A stretch of 64,000 nt of DNA. It comes from Fimbriimonadaceae bacterium (GTDB taxonomy: Bacteria; Armatimonadota; Fimbriimonadia; Fimbriimonadales; Fimbriimonadaceae). Location: contig JAIBBE010000002.1 of assembly GCA_019694835.1 (NCBI GenBank), forward strand, positions 124,001 to 188,000, given 5' to 3'. Below, piece after piece: positions 55,874 through 64,000 of this stretch. Numbering within the stretch: position 1 is the first letter of the stretch; each line of letters starts with the position of its first letter. The notes beneath the pieces are model-generated. The model saw nothing but the letters and a program-made list of their open reading frames with translations. It did no database searches and was not told the DNA's origin. The position numbers and the translations under genes are program-made.

Positions 55874-57373
55874 ATGAAGTGTCGCATCGCACTTGCCAGT
55901 CTCTTACCGCTCGCGGCCGCGTGGTCCCCTGCTCAGAGCCAGAAGATGGTCGATCGCATCATCGAGGAAGGGCGTGACCAAAGCCAAGTCGCTTCCCTGC
56001 TCTGGCACCTGACAAAGAAGATCGGACCCCGCACCACCGGGACGCCGCAACTCGACCAAGCCGACTCTTGGGTCATGAACAAGCTCATCGAGTGGGGTTG
56101 CACGAATGTCAAGTTGGAGCAGTTCGGGGAGTTTCCCGTCGGCTTCCGACGCGGCGACACGCAGAAAGCCACCATGTACATCGCGCCGCCTTATCCTCAA
56201 GCAACTTGGAAGTGGTGGCCGAAGAAGCCATGGGACGGCAGCTTCAAGACAAAGAGTCCCGCATGGCACTGGATCCCGTGGCAGAAAGAAATGGTGTTCT
56301 CGACCCCGAACTGGACCCCAGGCACCGACGGCCCCGTGCGCGGTCCGGCGATCATGATGCCTCAGTCAGTAGCCGAATTCGAAAACGTCAAGCTGAAGCT
56401 GAAGAGCGCCTGGATCATCGTTCCCGGCGCAACCGGAATGCGCGGAGCACGACCGGGCACCGGAGACATCGATCAGATGCTCGACAGAGCTGGCATCGCG
56501 GGCCGTGTCTACAATTCGGGTGACACCCTTGTCTGGACCCATGGCCAGCAGAACGTCAATCCGAAGGACCTCCCGAAGCAGGTGATCGTCAACATCACGC
56601 GGCCTGACTATAAGATCATCACTCAGCACCTTGCCGCTGGGCACAATATACAACTCGAATTCAACATTCAGAACCACTGGCTGATGCGGCCATGGCCGGT
56701 CTACAACGTCATGGGCGACATCAAGGGCACCGAGAAGCCCGATGAGTTCGTCATCCTCAGCGCTCACCTCGACAGTTGGAACGGACCGGGATCCGAGGGT
56801 GCCAGCGACAACGGAACCGGCACGATGGTCATGCTCGAAGCCATGCGAATCCTGCGCAAGTCAGGCGTCAGGCCCAAGCGCACCATCCGCCTCGTCCTGT
56901 GGGGCGGCGAGGAGCAAGGACTCCTGGGGTCACGCGATTACGTGAAGAAGCACGAGTCGGAATTGCCCAAGATCAGCGCCGTCTTCAACGACGACGCCGG
57001 TTCCAACTATCAGGGTGGGCTCAACATCCTCAAAGAGTGGCTTCCCTTCTTCTCGCCCCTCGAAGAGAACATCAACCGTGCGTTCCCGGGCATGCCGTTC
57101 AAATTGAACGTGGTCGAGCAGATGTCTCGCGGAGGCGGGGGCAGCGACCACGCGTCTTTTAACGCGGTCGGCGTTCCTGGACTTCACTGGTTCGAGACCG
57201 GTCGCCAGAGCTACCGATACGTGTGGCACACCCAAAACGACACCTACGAGAACGCCATTCCCGAGTACCTCGTGCAGTCGGCGACAAACAGCGCGCTTGC
57301 CGCTTACTACCTGGCCATGATGCCCGACCTCCTGCCGCGACGCGCGGCCGCTGCTCCGGCAGGCGGGAACTGA
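55874..57373 (+). CDS. Secreted M28 family zinc aminopeptidase
   Basis: A 499-residue exported peptidase. Signal peptide MKCRIALASLLPLAAAWSPAQS. A long N-terminal part with an inserted PA-like domain (about 100-260) precedes the catalytic domain. Zinc and catalytic residues can be read: His in VILSAHLDSW, bridging Asp in GASDNGTGTMV, catalytic Glu pair in LWGGEEQGLLGS, Asp in FNDDAGSNYQ and the last His in YVWHTQNDTYENA. It resembles carboxypeptidase-Q/glutamate carboxypeptidase-type M28 members. Monocistronic, with a strong terminator. Confidence 0.93.
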   Translation: MKCRIALASLLPLAAAWSPAQSQKMVDRIIEEGRDQSQVASLLWHLTKKIGPRTTGTPQLDQADSWVMNKLIEWGCTNVKLEQFGEFPVGFRRGDTQKATMYIAPPYPQATWKWWPKKPWDGSFKTKSPAWHWIPWQKEMVFSTPNWTPGTDGPVRGPAIMMPQSVAEFENVKLKLKSAWIIVPGATGMRGARPGTGDIDQMLDRAGIAGRVYNSGDTLVWTHGQQNVNPKDLPKQVIVNITRPDYKIITQHLAAGHNIQLEFNIQNHWLMRPWPVYNVMGDIKGTEKPDEFVILSAHLDSWNGPGSEGASDNGTGTMVMLEAMRILRKSGVRPKRTIRLVLWGGEEQGLLGSRDYVKKHESELPKISAVFNDDAGSNYQGGLNILKEWLPFFSPLEENINRAFPGMPFKLNVVEQMSRGGGGSDHASFNAVGVPGLHWFETGRQSYRYVWHTQNDTYENAIPEYLVQSATNSALAAYYLAMMPDLLPRRAAAAPAGGN

Positions 57374-57426
57374 CGTAATCTGGGTGGGGAGGCCGCCGGG
57401 CTGGGTGGACGAGATGGCGGCTCCCC

Positions 57427-57463
57427 GATCCCCCTCCGTTACCGGAGGGGGATCTATTTATTT
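57427..57463 (+). terminator. Intrinsic terminator after the M28 peptidase
   Basis: GATCCCCCTCCG pairs perfectly with CGGAGGGGGATC (57427-57454, loop TTAC), followed by TATTTATTT. It touches the stop codon of the convergent gene. Confidence 0.9.
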
Positions 57464-58181
57464 AGAGACCACCGCCGCCACCACGGCCACCACGACCGCC
57501 ACCGCCAGGACCACCGCCTCCAGGTCCGCCAGGTCCTCCAGGACCGCCGGGACCACGTCGGGGGAACGTGAATGCGGCACCCTTCATGCTCGACCACTCA
57601 GTCTTCTGAGCGGCGGTCAGCACCGCGAGCACCTTGCGCTCGACTTCCTGGCGTTGCTGGTCCATTTGCTCCGGAGTCGGTGGCGGCGTGCCAGGCTCCG
57701 GTCGCGGAGGACGGTTGTTCTCCAAGATGGTCCGGATCTGGCTCTTCTGGTCCGCGCTTAGGCCGAGCTCAGAAGCCACTTCCTCGCGAAGGATCGCGTG
57801 GACGCCTTCTGCCTGGAGCTCAAGCTGGAGCAGTCGGGCGAACTGGGTCGAACTCAACTTTGCCCTGAGCGCGGTGTGAATGCGCTCGACCATGCCTCGT
57901 CCGTCGCCAGGATTCGGAGGCGGAGAACCCGGCTCCGGTCGCGGGGGACGATTGGCTTCCATGATCACCCGAACGTCGTTCTTCTGGGTGTCGGTCAGCT
58001 GAAGCTCCGTCTGCACCTCGGGGATCATGATGATCGCGGGTCCGCCTTGCGGTCGCCCGGGACCACCCGGTCCGCCAGGTCCACCCTGGCCGCCTCCGCG
58101 AGGAGGGCCGCCCTGGGCGAGAGCGAGAGATGTGACGGCGAGGGCCATCAGTGTCGTCAGCATTCGAGATTTCGTGTTCAT
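57462..58181 (-). CDS. Secreted Gly/Pro-rich protein with two LTxxQ-like repeats
   Basis: A 239-residue exported protein. Signal peptide MNTKSRMLTTLMALAVTSLALA, then a Gly-Pro-rich linker. Two homologous helical units follow: TELQLTDTQKNDVRVIMEAN and SELGLSADQKSQIRTILENN, each ending in RPPRPEPG(S/T)PPP. The LxxxQ pattern resembles the Spy/CpxP LTxxQ motif of periplasmic stress chaperones, so a related role is possible. The tail is poly-Gly with RRGPGG units. GAGG lies 6 nt before the ATG. It converges with the peptidase gene. Confidence 0.82.
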   Translation of the reverse strand: MNTKSRMLTTLMALAVTSLALAQGGPPRGGGQGGPGGPGGPGRPQGGPAIIMIPEVQTELQLTDTQKNDVRVIMEANRPPRPEPGSPPPNPGDGRGMVERIHTALRAKLSSTQFARLLQLELQAEGVHAILREEVASELGLSADQKSQIRTILENNRPPRPEPGTPPPTPEQMDQQRQEVERKVLAVLTAAQKTEWSSMKGAAFTFPRRGPGGPGGPGGPGGGGPGGGGRGGRGGGGGL

Positions 58182-58328
58182 GTTTCACCTCGGTCGGGCT
58201 TCTTTTCCAACCCTTCCGAGGATCATGTTAGGACAACCGTATTTGGATCGTATTTGGGCGATCGAAAATTTCTGTGTTATCGGGCAATGCTCGAACCAAT
58301 AAGCAATCCAACTCTGAGAACGAAGGCC

Positions 58329-61142
58329 TCACTCTGCGTCCAGGCACTGCTGGGCCAATTCGATAGCGGATTCCAGTTCTGCGGGTTCGGCTGGGACAAC
58401 GAGGTGGGCCACCTCAGCCTCCAATGTTGCGTCTCCAGGCACGTAGCTGACGGCGTTTGCCTTTCGGACTGATTGGACTGTTGCGAATATCGTGCTGGCC
58501 GCCTCGGGATGGGACAACGTGAGGCACATGTCGACCAAGACCATGAGAATGCTCAGCATCAAGGCTTGGGAGTCGAGACTCTGGGCCAGTTTGAGAGATT
58601 CAAAGATGAGACGCACATAACTCCGGTCGCCAAGTGCAAACCTCGCCCTCGATAGGTGGCGCAGGTTGTTTCCAGCCGCATAAGCGTTGCCCAGCGCGCG
58701 GAACTTCTCGGCCGCTGATTCCAGATGAACCGCAGCGGACGCGTAGTCTTTTGAAGTGTATTCGACCAAACCGAGCGTGCCTAACGCGGTAGCGGCTAGG
58801 TCGGCGAGGCCTTGCTCCTCAGCCGTCACAACGGCCTCTTTGGCACTGTGCCGGGCGACCTCCAATTGCCCAAGACGAAGACTCGCCAGCGCAATGTTGT
58901 TTAGAGCAGAAACCAACCCCACTGCTTGGAACTCTTGGCGATAATGAAGCAGTGCTCGCTCGTGTGAGAGTCTTGCCTTTTGATAATCGCCCGCTGAATA
59001 GGCCAAGTTGCCGGCGATGTTGTTTGCCTGGGCCATCAACTCACCATCGATTGGCGAAGACTCGCATTGGAGGAGGAGCTTCTCGAGTCGGGGACGGCCA
59101 ACATTGAGCAAACCGGCAATACTCCAGAATCGCCACAGCGATGCCACCATCCGGATACTATCTTCTCGCATTCCGATCCGATCCAGCATGACATCAAGGG
59201 CATGAACATAGTTGTCTCGATCGAATTGCATTCGTGCAAGACTCTCTCGCTGCGCATGGCCCGCAAGCCCCTGACGAAGGGCCTCTGCTTGCGCCATAAG
59301 CGTCTTCGCAAAGGCGAGTTTGACTTCAGACGGCTCCGCTTCCTCAGACAGCCTCGTCTCGGCAAACTCCCTGACCATTTCGAGCATGCGCCAACGCGTT
59401 CCTTGTGCTGTGGACTCTGCCTGGAGCAAGCAACTGCGAGTCAACTGGGCAAGACTTGATTCGCTATCGAAACCGAGAACGAGGTCAAGGGAATCCTTGA
59501 AGAGTCCTCCTCGAAACAGTGAACATACGCAAAACACGAGCCGGTCATCTGGATTAAGGAGTTCGTAACTCGTATCGAGCACGGCACGGATGCTTCGATG
59601 TCGGGCGACGCCTTTTCTTAGCTTAGGTTCAGGTATGTCGAGTCTCGCCTGGAGGCGAGTCAGCAGGAGTTTGGGAGGCAGAGTGCGGGCGCAGGCCGCG
59701 GCTAACTCGATGGCGAGGGGAACCCCTTCGAGCCAAGCTGAAATTGCTGCAACCGACCTGAAGTTACGCTCGGTCAATTCGAACTCCGGATTGGAGTTCT
59801 GTGCTCGGTCCACGTAGAGCTGTACTCTGGGGTTGGCCCTCACCTCGTCGAATGCTAGGCTCTTTCCAAGGTCGGGCAAGGCTTCCAGTCTGAGGACAAC
59901 TTCACCTTCCATCTCGATCGGGACGCGTGAAGTGCACAGCACCGTCAAATGGTCAATCGATCCAGCCAAGTTCTCGATGAGCGTCGCCACCTCGATGCCG
60001 TCGCTGTTGAGAAGATGCTCCAAGTTGTCCAGGATGAGCACGGATCTTTGGGCTGCTAGCGTGCGAGCGATTTGGGCAACTGGATTGTCGGTTGCGTTTG
60101 CGCCAGGGTTGACGGCTCGTCCTACCTCGGTTAACGCTTCCACTGCCGACTCCTTGGACGCAAGTGGAACGAAGATAAGAAATGGAGGATCCGGACTCGC
60201 CGATTGGACTTTGAGCGCTTCCTCCAAGAGCCTCGTCTTTCCAATACCCCCCATCCCGGTCACGGTGATCAGCTTGCTTTCGCTGGTCAAGAGCTTGCCC
60301 AGCAATTCCAGTTCTTTCGACCTCCCAAAGAACTTGGTCAGTCGAACCGGAAGGGGAGTACGGGTAGTACCCTGCGACGAAGTCACTTCGGGGGCAACCA
60401 AGGCGGTCCCGTGCGTTGGCTTGAGGTCTTTTGCGAGAGCCTCTACCTCAGGGCTTGGCTCAGCCCCGAAGTTCACCTTGAGCATCCGGCGGTAAGTGTC
60501 GTAGGCTTCCAAAGCGCTTGCTCGATTCCCTGATTCGAGGTTCAGCTCGATGAGACGCACATGAGCATTCTCATTGAAGGGAGATAGTCCGAGGAGTTCG
60601 GCGTTCACTCGGAGAGCTTCGCGCAGACGTCCTTCGGCTCGATAGCTCACGACCAAGTCCTCATGGAGTTTGATGGCGATGTTCTGAAGCCGCTCCTGAA
60701 CTTCGGTGAATTGGGTGAGATAGTGTCCTCGGGCCAGGTCGGGCCGGTATAGAGTGACGGCTTCGTCGAGGCGGTTTTCGGCGATGGCTCTCTCGAAGTC
60801 GTGGATGTCCGTCGAGACGGCGTCGGGATTGAGGCCGAGATGCGAGACATCGACGTTTAGGACCGTACCGCGATCCTGCGGCGTGGGTTCGAGCATTTGG
60901 CGAAGCCCATGCAACGCAACGCTGAGGCTATTGCGTCCTGCTTCGGGTGGCCTTTCCGGCCACAGGACTTCGGCAAGGAAGGCCCTCGAAAGGGATCCCG
61001 GCATCTCCAAGGCCAGTAAGCCAAGCAGCGAGCCTATCCGCTGGGACTTGATGGGGACTTGGGTTCCATCCAAGAAAACGCGGAGACTGCCGAACAGCTC
61101 AATGCGCAGTGTCGTGTTCGGCATAATCGCCCATTCTGACAT
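58329..61142 (-). CDS. BTAD/SARP-like transcriptional regulator with STAND ATPase and TPRs
   Basis: A 937-residue AfsR-type regulator. Residues about 10-95: winged-helix DNA-binding domain (LRIELFGSLRVFLDGTQVPI, SLSRAFLAEVLWPERPPEAG, NSLSVALHGLRQML). Residues about 100-245: bacterial transcriptional activation domain (helices ending RASALEAYDTYRRM). Residues about 270-560: NB-ARC STAND ATPase (FFGRSKELELL, Walker A GMGGIGKT at 296-303, LILDNLEHL). TPR-like helices fill the rest. Start ATG 61142 or 61124. It is divergent from a small ORF whose promoter carries SARP-like heptamer repeats. Confidence 0.92.
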   Translation of the reverse strand: MSEWAIMPNTTLRIELFGSLRVFLDGTQVPIKSQRIGSLLGLLALEMPGSLSRAFLAEVLWPERPPEAGRNSLSVALHGLRQMLEPTPQDRGTVLNVDVSHLGLNPDAVSTDIHDFERAIAENRLDEAVTLYRPDLARGHYLTQFTEVQERLQNIAIKLHEDLVVSYRAEGRLREALRVNAELLGLSPFNENAHVRLIELNLESGNRASALEAYDTYRRMLKVNFGAEPSPEVEALAKDLKPTHGTALVAPEVTSSQGTTRTPLPVRLTKFFGRSKELELLGKLLTSESKLITVTGMGGIGKTRLLEEALKVQSASPDPPFLIFVPLASKESAVEALTEVGRAVNPGANATDNPVAQIARTLAAQRSVLILDNLEHLLNSDGIEVATLIENLAGSIDHLTVLCTSRVPIEMEGEVVLRLEALPDLGKSLAFDEVRANPRVQLYVDRAQNSNPEFELTERNFRSVAAISAWLEGVPLAIELAAACARTLPPKLLLTRLQARLDIPEPKLRKGVARHRSIRAVLDTSYELLNPDDRLVFCVCSLFRGGLFKDSLDLVLGFDSESSLAQLTRSCLLQAESTAQGTRWRMLEMVREFAETRLSEEAEPSEVKLAFAKTLMAQAEALRQGLAGHAQRESLARMQFDRDNYVHALDVMLDRIGMREDSIRMVASLWRFWSIAGLLNVGRPRLEKLLLQCESSPIDGELMAQANNIAGNLAYSAGDYQKARLSHERALLHYRQEFQAVGLVSALNNIALASLRLGQLEVARHSAKEAVVTAEEQGLADLAATALGTLGLVEYTSKDYASAAVHLESAAEKFRALGNAYAAGNNLRHLSRARFALGDRSYVRLIFESLKLAQSLDSQALMLSILMVLVDMCLTLSHPEAASTIFATVQSVRKANAVSYVPGDATLEAEVAHLVVPAEPAELESAIELAQQCLDAE

Positions 61143-61167
61143 GCACTTTTTTCGAGCGGCACCCGGT

Positions 61168-61185
61168 TTAAGACCTGATTAAGAC
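61168..61185 (+). promoter_or_regulatory. SARP-type operator: two TTAAGAC heptamers, 4-bp spacer
   Basis: TTAAGAC at 61168-61174, CTGA, TTAAGAC at 61179-61185: direct repeats with 11-bp period. SARP/BTAD winged-helix proteins are known to bind heptameric direct repeats of this period just upstream of the -10 box. Here the second copy ends 9 bp before the TATCAT box. The obvious ligand is the divergently encoded BTAD protein. Confidence 0.65.
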
Positions 61186-61194
61186 CCCGCTTCG

Positions 61195-61200
61195 TATCAT
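61195..61200 (+). promoter_or_regulatory. -10 box (TATCAT) of the leaderless small ORF
   Basis: TATCAT is followed by exactly six bases (GGGGCC) and ATG 61207. No -35 is seen, as expected for an activator-dependent promoter. Confidence 0.58.
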
Positions 61201-61206
61201 GGGGCC

Positions 61207-61389
61207 ATGCAGAAGCTGCCAACGCAGAACACTCCAGGCGAGGAGAAAGCCAAAGCGCCAAAAGAAACGGTCGATGCAGAGGCCCTTCGGGGACTCCTCA
61301 AGGAGATCTCAGACACCGACGCGACCCTCGTTCTGGACGCTCGAATCGAGCCACTCAGAAAAGTAGATCAGGATGCAACTCATGAATAG
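61207..61389 (+). CDS. Hypothetical 60-aa charged protein, first gene after the SARP-like operator
   Basis: No family recognised. It is hydrophilic, beginning MQKLPTQNTPGEEKAKAPKE, with a likely helix around AEALRGLLKEIS and the end RIEPLRKVDQDATHE. The ATG lies 6 nt after the -10 box, so translation would be leaderless. Its last codons overlap the start of the fibre-like gene, suggesting translational coupling. It may be a regulatory or secretion-assisting peptide, but that is speculation. Confidence 0.6.
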   Translation: MQKLPTQNTPGEEKAKAPKETVDAEALRGLLKEISDTDATLVLDARIEPLRKVDQDATHE

Positions 61390-63184
61390 GTTACTCAAAC
61401 TCTCATTCGCCGCCATCTCAGCGGCCGCCATCATCTCCCTTGCAACGGTTGGTTCCACACCGGCCCTCGCCCAAATCGCCCAAGGCCTCGTGGCGCTTCA
61501 GTCGACCTCGCCGGGCGTTGCCCAGGCTGGGAACACGAACATTACGGGGACTTCTAGAGCGACTACGTTCGCCGGGGGAACTGCGACACTCAGCTCGACA
61601 TCGGTTACCTCTTCGATCCATGGCATAAACTCGGGATCGTCTCTGTATTCGTCAGCCGTTTGGGGAGAAGCGACGAACACCGGGGTCCCAAACTACGGCG
61701 GATTTTTTTCGTCCGCGGGCGCCAATGGAAGCGGCTGCGTCGGTGTTTCAACTCTAACATCGGGCTATTCGAATGGGGGGTTTTTCCGAAGCTCTGCCCC
61801 TGAAGGCAATGGGGTCACGGGATGGGCTTCGGCGACGACTGGCAACGCCTGGGGCGGAAACTTCGCGTCGGACAGTACTGCTGGGATAGGCGTCTATGGC
61901 GAGGCGACAGCGACCTCCGGCACGGCTTACGGGGGCAAATTTGTCAACAACAGTCCATTTGGAAGCGCAGTTTACGGCATCTCACCCATCACGGGGGGCG
62001 GCGCGACCGGCGGGTATTTTGAAAGCCCAACCTGGGCCGGCGTCTACGGGAAGAGCGTCAACGGTCCCGGTGTAATCGGCCAATCCGACACCTATACTGG
62101 CGGACTCTTCTTTGGTCCCGTTGGTGTCGAGGGTAGTGGAAGCATTGGTGTAAGCGGCGTCTCCATCCAGGCTTCAGGCACCGGTGTTTACGGTCGGGCG
62201 ACTACGACTACGGGCGCAGGTTTCGGTGTCAAAGGTGTATCGGAGTCGTCGACTGGCTGGGCTGGCCACTTTTCTGGCGGCAAAGGACTATTCGCTACGA
62301 CACTCCAAGTGAACACGCGGACCACGACCAACGACTTCACCATGACGACAGGCGGTGCGGACAACACGGTCCTCTTAGGAGCGACGGGGGGCGTTGCCTC
62401 GTGGGGGACGGTTGGCAATACGCGGTTAACCAATGACTCAGCCTCCCTCGCCAAAGTCACGGGAGGCAACTTCTCAATCGTGGGCACGGCCCTGCAGGGC
62501 GTGGACCAAAACATGATTCAGCTCTTTTCGGGGACCACCGAAAAGATCCGACTGAATCCCAATGCGCCAACGAGCGGCGGCGCGATCAGCACGTTCGGGC
62601 CGAACGGGAATGCCAACACCCGTGCCAGCTTCATAATCGGCACGCCTGACCACGGCTATTTCGGCGTATTCGACAGTGCAGGAGCTGCTCAAGTCGAGGT
62701 TCTCGTGAATGCAAGTGGTCTTGGCGTTCTCACCGCCGACACCAAGAACTTCAAAGTCCCCGATCCCGACGATCCCCGCTACGACATTCTCTATGCTTGC
62801 GTCGAGGGTCCCGAAGCCGCGATGTACACCCGAGGCACTGCACGCATGGTTGACGGCCAAGGCGGGATCGATCTGCCCGAACACTTCCTGAAGCTGGCGA
62901 ACATGGGGACGCTCACCGTCCAACTCACGCCTCGCGATGATTGCCAAGGCCTCTACTACAAGTTGATCAACGGCCAGATCGTTGTGCGAGAGCTTCAGAG
63001 AGGCACGTCAACGATCGAGTTCGACTGGGAAGTCAAGGCCATCCGCAAAGGGCATGAAGACTATCAAGTCGTTCGTCCATGGGACGACGCCCTCCCCGAC
63101 GGCGACAAGAAGCAGATGTGGGAGGCGCGGCTAAGGTCGATCGAGTCCCACAGAGCCAAGGCCAACCGGTCCAGTCGGCCTTGA
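61382..63184 (+). CDS. Secreted fibre-like protein with tail-associated C-terminal domain
   Basis: A 600-residue exported protein. ATG 61382 has AGGA 8 nt upstream; ATG 61373 is an alternative. Signal peptide LLKLSFAAISAAAIISLATV...ALA. It opens LVALQSTSPGVAQAGNTNIT, like the protein at 41083. Residues about 60-330 are repeats of 25-30 residues with the pattern 'G.GV.G.A.A..G.A.GG.F.S' (GNAWGGNFASDS, GTAYGGKFVNNS), typical of trimeric fibre-like beta structure. The C-terminal 130 residues (KNFKVPDPDDPRYDILYACV, EGPEAAMYTRGTA, FDWEVKAIRKGHED) match a domain seen at the ends of phage-tail-like and surface proteins. Confidence 0.85.
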   Translation: MNRLLKLSFAAISAAAIISLATVGSTPALAQIAQGLVALQSTSPGVAQAGNTNITGTSRATTFAGGTATLSSTSVTSSIHGINSGSSLYSSAVWGEATNTGVPNYGGFFSSAGANGSGCVGVSTLTSGYSNGGFFRSSAPEGNGVTGWASATTGNAWGGNFASDSTAGIGVYGEATATSGTAYGGKFVNNSPFGSAVYGISPITGGGATGGYFESPTWAGVYGKSVNGPGVIGQSDTYTGGLFFGPVGVEGSGSIGVSGVSIQASGTGVYGRATTTTGAGFGVKGVSESSTGWAGHFSGGKGLFATTLQVNTRTTTNDFTMTTGGADNTVLLGATGGVASWGTVGNTRLTNDSASLAKVTGGNFSIVGTALQGVDQNMIQLFSGTTEKIRLNPNAPTSGGAISTFGPNGNANTRASFIIGTPDHGYFGVFDSAGAAQVEVLVNASGLGVLTADTKNFKVPDPDDPRYDILYACVEGPEAAMYTRGTARMVDGQGGIDLPEHFLKLANMGTLTVQLTPRDDCQGLYYKLINGQIVVRELQRGTSTIEFDWEVKAIRKGHEDYQVVRPWDDALPDGDKKQMWEARLRSIESHRAKANRSSRP

Positions 63185-63401
63185 CGGAATAGACTCCTTG
63201 CCCGCCGTTCGGAGAGCAATGGGTCCGTTTTCACTCAAGGGCCTGACTCAGCGCGCAGCCAAGTGTTCCCAGTGGATTTGGTCACGTCGAAAGTCTCCTT
63301 CCCTTCGATATGAGACCGGGGACTTAGTTCACGGACCATTCAGGGTGCGGAGGGGTCTCACGTTCAGATGCTTCTGACAAGGCATTAAGAACGAGGAAAC
63401 T

Positions 63402-63905
63402 ATGAAAACAATCCGCACCCTTTCCGTCATCGCCATCGCTGCCACGGCCCTGACCGCCAGAGCTTCGATCATTCCGATCACCAGCTTCTCCGTAACAGAG
63501 GGAATCTTGATCCAGGGCGATGAGCGCTCACTCACCTTGCCGACCGGAGGCTTCATGGAGATCGATTCTGGACGAAGTGATCAAATTGAACTCTACATCC
63601 GTGCAAGGACCGACATACAGCCCTATCGAATCCGGAAGATCAACATCCGTGTCGTCGCCCGCAAGTGGCGGCGATTGCCGGTCACGATCGAGATGTACCG
63701 AACCCGCGACCGGACGTATACCTTCCCACAGACCATGTCACTTTCGACTGGCCTGACCTTCCCGCCCAACTACATGACATACACGTTCAACGACGAACCG
63801 AGCAAGCTGGTCTCTGATCGCGGGTATATGATCGTTCGAATCACCGCCCCGGGCATCAACCGGCTGTTCTTGGACATGGTGCAGTTTGAGGTGGTCACGA
63901 GCTGA
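63402..63905 (+). CDS. Small secreted protein, 167 aa, paralogue of the 48812 product
   Basis: Signal peptide MKTIRTLSVIAIAATALTARA. The mature sequence begins IIPITSFSVTEGILIQGDER and ends MIVRITAPGINRLFLDMVQF, parallel to the 48812 protein. It is more basic (INIRVVARKWRRLPVTIEMY). GAGG lies 7 nt upstream of the ATG. No named family recognised; two paralogues 14 kb apart suggest a small lineage-specific family of exported beta-rich proteins. Confidence 0.78.
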   Translation: MKTIRTLSVIAIAATALTARASIIPITSFSVTEGILIQGDERSLTLPTGGFMEIDSGRSDQIELYIRARTDIQPYRIRKINIRVVARKWRRLPVTIEMYRTRDRTYTFPQTMSLSTGLTFPPNYMTYTFNDEPSKLVSDRGYMIVRITAPGINRLFLDMVQFEVVTS

Positions 63906-63930
63906 CCGCCCACCCGACATCGGCAAGAAG

Positions 63931-63936
63931 TAAAAT
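63931..63936 (+). promoter_or_regulatory. -10 box (TAAAAT) upstream of ffh
   Basis: TAAAAT ends 9 nt before ATG 63946, leaving at most a few bases of leader. Confidence 0.45.
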
Positions 63937-63945
63937 TCAGGACCG

Positions 63946-64000
63946 ATGCTCGATTCTTTGACCAAACGCCTCGGAGGCGTCTTCGCCAAGCTCCGCCGCA
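63946..64000 (+). CDS. ffh: Signal recognition particle protein Ffh, 5' end only
   Basis: Only 18 codons are visible: MLDSLTKRLGGVFAKLRR. This matches the N-terminal helix of the SRP54/Ffh N domain, where F.(S/D)LS.RL...F..LR is conserved. The rest lies beyond the window. Identification from so short a stretch is tentative but the pattern is specific. Confidence 0.7.
   Translation, partial: MLDSLTKRLGGVFAKLRR

Overview
The window looks like a chromosomal segment of a GC-rich, didermic bacterium, most plausibly a member of the Armatimonadota (Fimbriimonadia-like). That placement is an inference. It rests on the mix of an F-type ATP synthase, TatA, a PEP-CTERM protein, secreted proteins ending in a 'NGDIDGDN...IGDYAILS' dockerin-like module, CIRCE-controlled groESL, a DUF4382/DUF5666 lipoprotein, and TAnnnT boxes placed so close to start codons that leaderless mRNAs are likely. 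I could run no database search.

Layout. 1-9.8 kb: RidA (partial), a 5'-3' exonuclease, groES-groEL with a CIRCE operator, gyrA, a 21-bp tandem palindrome array, a dicarboxylate/amino-acid symporter, a secreted dockerin-like protein and pdxT. 9.8-14.8 kb: an RmlC-like epimerase and RmlB, pyruvate phosphate dikinase, and a small secreted protein. 15-20 kb: a heavy-metal RND efflux operon (czcA, czcB) preceded by a Cys-rich secreted reading frame broken by an in-frame TAG. 20-24 kb: primary sigma factor, tRNA-Cys, tatA, aroC and a DUF421 protein. 24-27 kb: recG carrying an in-frame REP-associated tyrosine transposase (RAYT) domain flanked by REP palindromes. 27-31.7 kb: an ATP synthase operon (atpZ-atpI-atpB-E-F-H-A) that stops after atpA. 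31.7-42.3 kb: phenylalanine hydroxylase, NADP isocitrate dehydrogenase and several secreted or repeat-rich proteins. 42.5-45.5 kb: an obg-nadD-rsfS-TPR operon. 45.6-49.4 kb: a beta-propeller lipoprotein, a VOC protein, a membrane protein and a small secreted protein. 49.5-64 kb: clpC, a cyclase/STAND/TPR protein, a PEP-CTERM protein, an M28 peptidase, an LTxxQ-type protein, a BTAD (SARP-like) STAND regulator divergent from a small ORF and a fibre-like secreted protein, a second small secreted protein, and the start of ffh.

The most unusual object is recG: a complete RAYT domain (HxH motif and downstream Tyr) lies in frame in the linker between the wedge and helicase domains, with REP palindromes on both sides translated as part of the protein. 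Copies of the same REP occur downstream of aroC/DUF421 and of atpA. Second in interest is the BTAD regulator: the divergent intergenic region holds two TTAAGAC heptamers with a 4-bp spacer just upstream of a -10 box, the architecture known for SARP operators, driving a probably leaderless small ORF coupled to a secreted fibre-like protein.
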